This document shows positions 58,183 to 64,000 of a stretch of 64,000 nucleotides of DNA, in pieces. The position numbers were made by a program, and so were the translations under genes. The DNA comes from Piliocolobus tephrosceles (taxonomy: Eukaryota; Chordata; Mammalia; Primates; Cercopithecidae), in NCBI RefSeq assembly GCF_002776525.5, contig NC_045452.1, positions 24,625,581 through 24,689,580 on the forward strand, read 5' to 3'. Each line of letters starts with the position of its first letter. Within the stretch, counting starts at the first letter, position 1. Below the pieces are notes generated by a model. That model saw only the letters and a list, made by a program, of their open reading frames with translations. It was not told the origin of the DNA and ran no database searches.

Positions 58183-58485
58183 CTCAAACACCTGCAGAGG
58201 GCTTCCTCTGCCAGGCTCTGTCAGGTGCCAAGGGCACAGAAATGAGAACTGACGGTCCACTGGGGAGATGGTCATCACATGGTCTTGCCCTCAGTGTAAG
58301 GCACAAGAGTGGCGCAGGGGGCACTAACCAGGCCCCCAGGGTAAATACGGGTTGGGGACTGTCTGGGGGAGTGGGGACGAAAAGCATTCTGGGCTGGGGG
58401 CTCCACAGGCTCAACACCGCTGGAGCGAGCCACAGCAGTAAATCGTGAGAAATGAGGCTGGAGAGGCCAATGGAACCATGGTCCG

Positions 58486-58535
58486 GGAGGTGAGTACTGG
58501 GTGGGGAGCTGGAGGTGAGTACTGGGTGGGGAGCT
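58486..58535. repeat. Two exact copies of a 25-bp unit
   Basis: ggaggtgagtactgggtggg plus gagct is repeated exactly. Confidence 0.95.
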
Positions 58536-58783
58536 GCGCTTCAAGCTCTCGAGGGCAGGATTTTCAGCACGGATGACTGTGTTTTGAAACATCACTATGG
58601 GAGGAGTGAGGAGAGGGGTGAGCAGCAGCCAAGACCGGAGCAGGAGGACCAAGCAGGGTGTTGTGGCCACGCTTCAGGTCTGGGGTCACGCAGGAGAGAC
58701 TCCAATCATATGGGTCTATGGTGTGACGAGGGAGGTGGAAGGTTCCGGGACAACTCCCAGGCTCCTCAAAATAAGAATTTTTT

Positions 58784-59375
58784 TTTTTTTTTTAGACAGA
58801 GTCTCGTTCTGTCGCCCAGGCTGGAGTGTAGTGGCGCAATCTCAGCTCACTACAAGCTCTGCCTCCTGGGTTCATGCCATTCTCCTGCCTCAGCCTCCCG
58901 AGTAGCTGGGACTACAGGCGCCCACCACCACGCCCAGCTAATTTTTTGTATTTTTAGTAGAGATGGGGTTTCACCGTGTTAGCCAGGATGGTCTCGATCT
59001 CCTGACCTCATGATCTGCCCGCCTCAGCCTCCCAAAGTGCTGGGATTACAGGCGTGAGCCACCGCGCCCGGCCCAAAATANNNNNNNNNNNNNNNNNNNN
59101 NNNNNNNNNNNNNNNNNNNNNNNNNNNNNNNNNNNNNNNNNNNNNNNNNNNNNNNNNNNNNNNNNNNNNNNNNNNNNNNNCTAAAAATACAAAAAATTAG
59201 CTGGGCGTGGTGGTGGGCGCCTGTAGTCCCAGCTAATTTTTTGTATTTTTAGTAGAGATGGGGTTTCACCGTGTTAGCCAGGATGGTCTCGATCTCCTGA
59301 CCTCATGATCTGCCCGCCTCAGCCTCCCAAAGTGCTGGGATTACAGGCGTGAGCCACCGCGCCCGGCCCAAAATA
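58784..59375 (-). mobile_element. AluY broken by an assembly gap with duplicated flanks
   Basis: Minus AluY from 58784. Its end (58933-59080) is repeated exactly at 59228-59375, and 59181-59234 is the exact reverse complement of 58904-58957. The flank aaaataagaattttt occurs before the Alu and after the second copy, as expected for one insertion. Confidence 0.9.
59081..59180. other. Assembly gap (100 N)
   Basis: Exactly 100 N, a conventional unknown-size gap, inside an AluY in an ARFGAP3 intron. Confidence 0.99.
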
Positions 59376-59479
59376 AGAATTTTTAAAGGAATACCATGTT
59401 CTAATCTCTCTGCTTCATGGAGACAAATGAAGAGAAAAAGTAATTCCAAGATTATAAGAACAAGTTGGGCATTGTTTGT

Positions 59480-59775
59480 TTGTTTGAGACAGGGACTCAC
59501 TCTGTTGCCCAGGTTGGAGTACAGTGGTGTGATCACGGCTCACTGCAGCCTCAATCTTTTGGGCTCAAGTGACCCTCCTGCCTTAGCCTCCTGAGCAATT
59601 GGAACTACAGGCGTGAACCATCACACCTAGCTAATTTTTTTATTTTTAAATTTTTTATAGAAATGGGGGTCCCACTATGTTTTCCAGGCTGGTCTGGAAC
59701 TCCTGGGCTCAAGCAATCCTATTTTGGCCTCCCGAAGTGTTGGGATTACAGGTGTGTATCACTGTGCCCAGCCAA
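59480..59775 (-). mobile_element. Alu (J type)
   Basis: A (ttgt)n tail then an old complement Alu ending ctgtgcccagcc. Confidence 0.88.
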
Positions 59776-60520
59776 ACAATGAGTTTAACAACACAAATTG
59801 CTGCAATGGCTACTTCTCAGATAGGCGTAACAGATGCCACTTTGCTAAATACATGCCACTCTGGTTTAACTGAATCTCAGTTGGCAATGCCACTGCACAG
59901 CTATACTGTCTGACAAGCACATGTGGCAATAACCAAACCGGACTGCCTTACTGCAGACTGAGGGCAGTGCTTTTGAGGCCACACTCCCAGACCCTGGGCC
60001 GGAGCAAGGAGAAAAGGAGACAGTGGTCAAGGGACCCTGCAAACAGCCTGCCACTTGACCCCACGATGCACACAAGGAAGGGTGCAGGTGTCTGCACTGC
60101 CACGCAGACGTGCTCTCATTCAAACAATCAGAATTGGCTTTCTGGAAAGAGACATGCTGAGGGGGCAGCTGGGTTTGAAGCCTTTTGCTGTATCCTGGCT
60201 CTCACACGCTGCCTCCACTCTGTCATCTGGTGTCTGAGTGCCTCACACCTGTCTGAGGCAGTGCCCAGTTGATGGCAGTCCCCCAGTTCCAATGACCCTG
60301 TCCCATGGGTGTGGCCACAGGGACTGCTGCTGTGCCAGGTCAGGTTGGCTGCGGGCGCTTACATGTACTTCCCACTCAATCCTTCAGCTACAGTGAAATA
60401 GAGTGCCCGTAAGAATGGCCGCAGGGTTCCTGGGCTAGAAACACCCCCGGAAAGTAGCTTACCTCACCAGAAGCATTTCAAATTTGGAAATTAAGATAAG
60501 GAATACAGAATTGCTCCTTC
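59776..60520. other. ARFGAP3 intron, unique sequence
   Basis: Overlapping frames of 101 and 85 codons lack homology. No ARFGAP3 exon identified. Confidence 0.45.
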
Positions 60521-60565
60521 CCTTCCTTCCCTTCCTTCCTTCCTTTCTTTCTTCTTTCTTTTTTT
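60515..60565. repeat. (CCTT)n/(CTTT)n microsatellite
   Basis: ccttcccttccttcccttcc... grading into T-rich, continuous with the tail of the next Alu. A second (tttc)n run lies at 60876-60898. Confidence 0.9.
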
Positions 60566-61784
60566 TTTTTTCGATACAAGGCCTGGCTCTATTCCCAGGC
60601 TGGAGTGCAGTGGCACGATCTCAGATCACTGCAACCTCTGCCTCCTGGCCTCAAGTCATCCTCCCACCTTAGCCTCTGGAGTAGCTGGGACTACAGGCGT
60701 GCACCACCATGCCTGGCTAATTTCTGGATTTTTTGTAGAAACACGGTTTTGCCATGTTGCCCAGGCTGGTCTGGAATTCCTGAGCTCAAGCGATGTGTCC
60801 TCCTCAGCCTCTCAAAGTGCTGGATTACAGAGGTGAGGCACCATGCAGACTAGTGTCTTTTTTTCTTTTCTTTTTTTCTTTCTTTCTTTCTTTCTTTTTT
60901 TGGAAACAGAATCTCATTCTATTGCCCAGGCTGGAGTGCAGTGGTGCAATCTTGGCCACTGCAACTTCCCCCTCCAGGGTTCAAGCAATTCTTGTGCCTC
61001 AGACTCCCGAGCGGCTGGGATTACAGGTGCCCACCACCATGCCTGGCTACTTTTTTTTTTTTTTTTGAGATGGAGTCTCGCTCTGTCGCCAAGCTAGAGT
61101 GTAGTGGCGCGATCTCGGCGCGCTGCAACCCCCTCCTCCCAGGTTCAAGTGATTCTCCTGCCTCAGCCTCCCAAGTAGCTGGGACTACAGGCACGTGCCA
61201 CCACGCCCAGCTAATTTTTGTATTTTTAGTAGAGATGGGGTTTCACCATGTTGGTCAGGCTGGTCTCGATCTCTTGACCTCATGATCCACCCGCCTCGGC
61301 CTCCCAAAGTGCTGGGATTATAGGCGTGAGCTACTGTGACCGGCCTAATTTTTCTATTTTTAGAAGGGATGGTATTTCACCATGTTAGCCAGGCTGCTCT
61401 TGAACTCCTGACCTCAGGTGATCCACCTACCTCGGCCTCCCAAAGTGTTGGGATTGTAGGTGTGAGTCACCGTGCCTTGCCCAGAACAAGTTTTTTTTTT
61501 TGTTTTTTTTTTTTTGAGACGGAGTCTCGCTCTGTCGCCCAGGCTGGGGTGCAGTGGCGCGATCTTGGCTCACTGAAAGCTCCGCCTCCCGGGTTCACGC
61601 CATTCTCCTGCCTCAGCCTCCCCAGTAGCTGGGACTACAGGCACCCGCCACCACGTCCGGCTCATTTTTTGTATTTTTAGTAGAGACGGGGTTTCACTGT
61701 GGTCTCGATCTCCTGACCTTGTGATCCGCCCGCCTCGGCCTCCCAAAGTACTGGGAATGCAGGCGTGAGCTACTGTGCCCGGCC
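60566..61784 (-). mobile_element. Cluster of minus-strand Alus
   Basis: About 60566-60845; about 60899-61050 left half; 61051-61345 full copy nested in it; about 61346-61485 the right half; then AluY 61495-61784 with duplication ccagaacaagtttt (61481-61494, 61785-61798). Confidence 0.87.
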
Positions 61785-61798
61785 CCAGAACAAGTTTT

Positions 61799-63589
61799 AA
61801 GAACTTGTTTTCTTAAAATAAACTTTTACTTCAATAACAAAGTATTAAAGACAAAATAAAAGAAAAAAATTTTATAAGAAAATAAGCTTTATGGAGGTAG
61901 AACACATAAAGCTCTTTGTTGAAATATGCTCTAAATAATAAAAAATAAACATTTAATAAACGTTGCTGGTGCCTGTAATCCCAGCTTCTTGGGAGGCTGA
62001 GGAGGGAGGTTTGTTTAAGGTCCAGAGTTTGAGACCAGCCTGGGCAACACAGTGAGACCCCAGTGGGGGCAGGGGGGTGAAGGTTTCTGGGTGGCCTCTC
62101 ACCCCAGGGTGCACCTTACAATGACCCCGAGGTGCCAGGGATCAGGGTTGGTTTGGCACCTACACAGGGTCACGAAAATTTAATGGATCTTTGTTCTCTG
62201 AAAGGGAACAGGAAGGTAAACACAGGCTGGCCACTATTTTGTTTCAGTAACTGGAAAGGCTGCTCTCATTTGATCTCCAATTTTTTTTTTTTTTTTTTTT
62301 TTAAACAAACAATGCTTCAGAGAAAAACTTCTACTGACTTAAATTACAAAAGCATCCATTGCAGGGAGTCGGGGGACTGAACAATGCAGGTCTCTGGACT
62401 GGCCTGCCAGTTGTGCCAGGGCCCCTACAAGGCGACCCAGCACTGACCCGTGGGGGCAGCAAGGCTGGGGTTGCTGGAGGCCTCCAAAGGTGGCTGGAGT
62501 GCCTCTCTGCCAGCGATGGTCACAAAATGAAGTTGCCCTGACAAAAGGCCGGGACACTGAAAGTTTGGAGATGGAACAAGCCAGTGAGCCTCACCTGCCC
62601 CCACCAAGACTCACTGCCAGGAAATGCCCAGTCAGCAAGCAACTGCCTGAGGGAAACGAGCCCCCTCTGCTCGAGGCTGGGGTGAGGCACAGGGTGTGCT
62701 GTTGCCCAGAGTGGCTCATGGGAGCCGTGGCCCTGGCTGCCCACCCCCAGGCACCGCCACACCCTCACTGGCAGTGAATGTGCTGGGGCTTGTCCACTCC
62801 GGCCCTAGCCTCTGGCTCCTTGGGCTGCCTGGTTCTCTGCCAGCACAACCCTTGGCTCACTTGGTGCCACCTGGCTAGGTGTGCTGCCTCCGCCACAGCA
62901 CAGCAACTTAGCAGTGCCCACTGCACCCCGAGGGCCACAGTGTGTCTCTATAACATTCCCAAACCGCAACCCAGAATGTCCCTGACACTCAGACCTTCTC
63001 TGTCGAGCTGTTTCTCTTTGGACTCTGAAAACAGCTGTTCTCTATGGCTGTAAGGCCAAGTGTTTGCCCAGGTTGGTCACCTAGAGCCACACTCAGTTCC
63101 TCTAGGCCTAGAAATGAGGGGTGCTGAGGGTGCCAGGCCTGGAATGCCTGGCTCCTGAGAGTCCTCCCTCCCCTTGGCTCTCCTGCTGATTAATGGGTTC
63201 CTGAAATGACCTCAGAGGACGCTGCCCCTTTCATGTTAACCACAGGGCCCCCTCCTCCCCACTGTGGCTTGGCAGAGGTCTTTGTAGGGTACTCTTGCAA
63301 GGCATCCCTCAGTCAGGGGGATATGGAAGTCAAAGCAGAGGGGCCGGCGCTCTGAAGCCCACCACTGGGCTCGCAGGCTGCCCCATCCTAGGTCATCCCA
63401 GCCCTGGGAGGACCAGACACCTCTTCACTGGGGTCTGAACCCTGAAGAGGGATACGGGAGACAGGCAATTCCCCTCTGCTTGCTCACTCCCAAAGTTGTG
63501 TTCCGTCTTCCCTGGAAGACAGATGCTGGTAGAGCCACATGCTTCTATCTGCCTCTGCCCACCCCTGGGGCCTGCTGCGTGCCAGACAC
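61799..63589. other. ARFGAP3 intron; Alu scrap at about 61965-62060, T-run at 62281-62302
   Basis: Mostly unique sequence. The Alu scrap is a plus right-arm piece (gtgcctgtaatcccagcttcttggg). No exon of ARFGAP3 recognised; frames of 95, 91 and 82 codons are unassigned. Confidence 0.45.
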
Positions 63590-63765
63590 TTGGTGGCACT
63601 TCATATTTCTCATTTAAGCCTCATGACAACCTTGTGAGGTAGTTTTATCCACCCACGTTACGGAGAAGGAGACTGAGGCTAAAGGTGCCATGACATACTC
63701 AAGGGCTCACAGCTAGAGGGTGGCTAGGATCACATGGGAGCCCAGGGCTGTCCACCTCTAAGGCA
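63590..63765 (-). mobile_element. MIR
   Basis: atttaagcctcatgacaaccttgtgaggtag, then gagaaggagactgaggctaa and caagggctcacagctagagg is the complement of the MIR consensus. Confidence 0.88.
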
Positions 63766-64000
63766 TCTGCACTCAGCTAGAAAACATTCCTCTATGACAG
63801 TGTTTAGAAAGATGATTGCCAGGCAATGCTGGGGATGATGCTTGAATTTCATGACTTGGTCTCCTCACATGTGAAGCCTGGAATAGTAACTTCTGCTCTA
63901 CCTGACTTACAGCAGAGATCAGAGCAGCAAATAATGGTTGCTAAAATATCTTGGAAAAGGAAACAGTCCTATCTAGATGAAATGTGTTCACACCATAGAC

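Larger units (their letters stand above)
52850..64000 (-). other. ARFGAP3: ARFGAP3 gene, 3' part (last two coding exons, 3' UTR, introns)
   Basis: ARFGAP3 is an ARF GTPase-activating protein of the Golgi that stimulates GTP hydrolysis on ARF1 and acts with COPI coats; this role is family knowledge. The window holds only the 3' end, read on the minus strand: a 122-bp penultimate exon (55313-55434), a 1425-bp intron (53888-55312), and a final exon with 18 coding bases (53870-53887) plus the 3' UTR. The joined tail, with the motif SNVLPSAPDMAQFKQG and the ending SIQDRYGS, matches my memory of the ARFGAP3 C-terminus; ARFGAP2 ends in the related DRYGSY. The catalytic zinc-finger GAP domain is encoded upstream, beyond base 64000. 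From 55435 to 64000 I saw no further exon by eye, so this is treated as one large intron. Its upper end and the 3' limit at 52850 are estimates. Confidence 0.85.

Overview
This window is nuclear DNA from a primate, most probably an Old World monkey. It is packed with Alu elements. Many of the youngest copies carry features I associate with the cercopithecoid AluYRa lineage: 'gctcaagcctg' near the 5' end, 'actagccgggcgaggtggcgggcgcc' in the middle, and 'gatctcagctcactacaagctccgcc' in the complementary copies. There are no bacterial features, CRISPR arrays, operons or RNA genes that I can support. Almost every long open frame is a translated Alu and was left out.

One functional gene is supported, at the right end. 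The last two coding exons of ARFGAP3 lie on the minus strand at 55313-55434 and 53870-53887. They have correct splice signals, an intact frame and the C-terminus ...SIQDRYGS-stop. The 3' UTR runs down to about 52850-53010, and the rest of the window to 64000 is an ARFGAP3 intron. If synteny with the human ARFGAP3 locus (22q13.2) holds, the left side is the intergenic region towards A4GALT; that placement is recall and inference.

Two unprocessed pseudogene fragments lie downstream of ARFGAP3: a GOLGA2 (GM130) copy on the plus strand (about 43072-44559) and an ADAMTS7 copy on the minus strand (about 49891-51739). Both keep recognisable exon edges and carry stops or frameshifts. GOLGA2-like and ADAMTS7-like pseudogenes are neighbours in the golgin duplicons of human chromosome 15, so the pair is probably a relic of that duplicon family.

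The rest (1 to about 43000) is Alu clusters separated by 0.3-2 kb of non-Alu sequence. It includes a solo LTR7 (HERV-H) at 1687-2157, several other retroviral LTRs, MaLR LTRs of MLT1 and MST type, MIR fragments, a 37-bp minisatellite, a polypyrimidine tract, a TG microsatellite and a perfect 17-bp-arm palindrome. Several insertions are nested and can be ordered in time: an LTR inside an Alu (5029-5444), an LTR inside an Alu with a young AluY inside the LTR (7254-8204), and Alus three deep (12172-13273).

There are two assembly gaps, 23877-24276 (400 N) and 59081-59180 (100 N). The second is flanked by exact direct and inverted copies of the same Alu sequence and looks like a local misassembly. 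I found no undescribed gene system. The best leads are the displaced golgin/ADAMTS7 duplicon, the dated nested insertions, and the gap artefact inside an ARFGAP3 intron.
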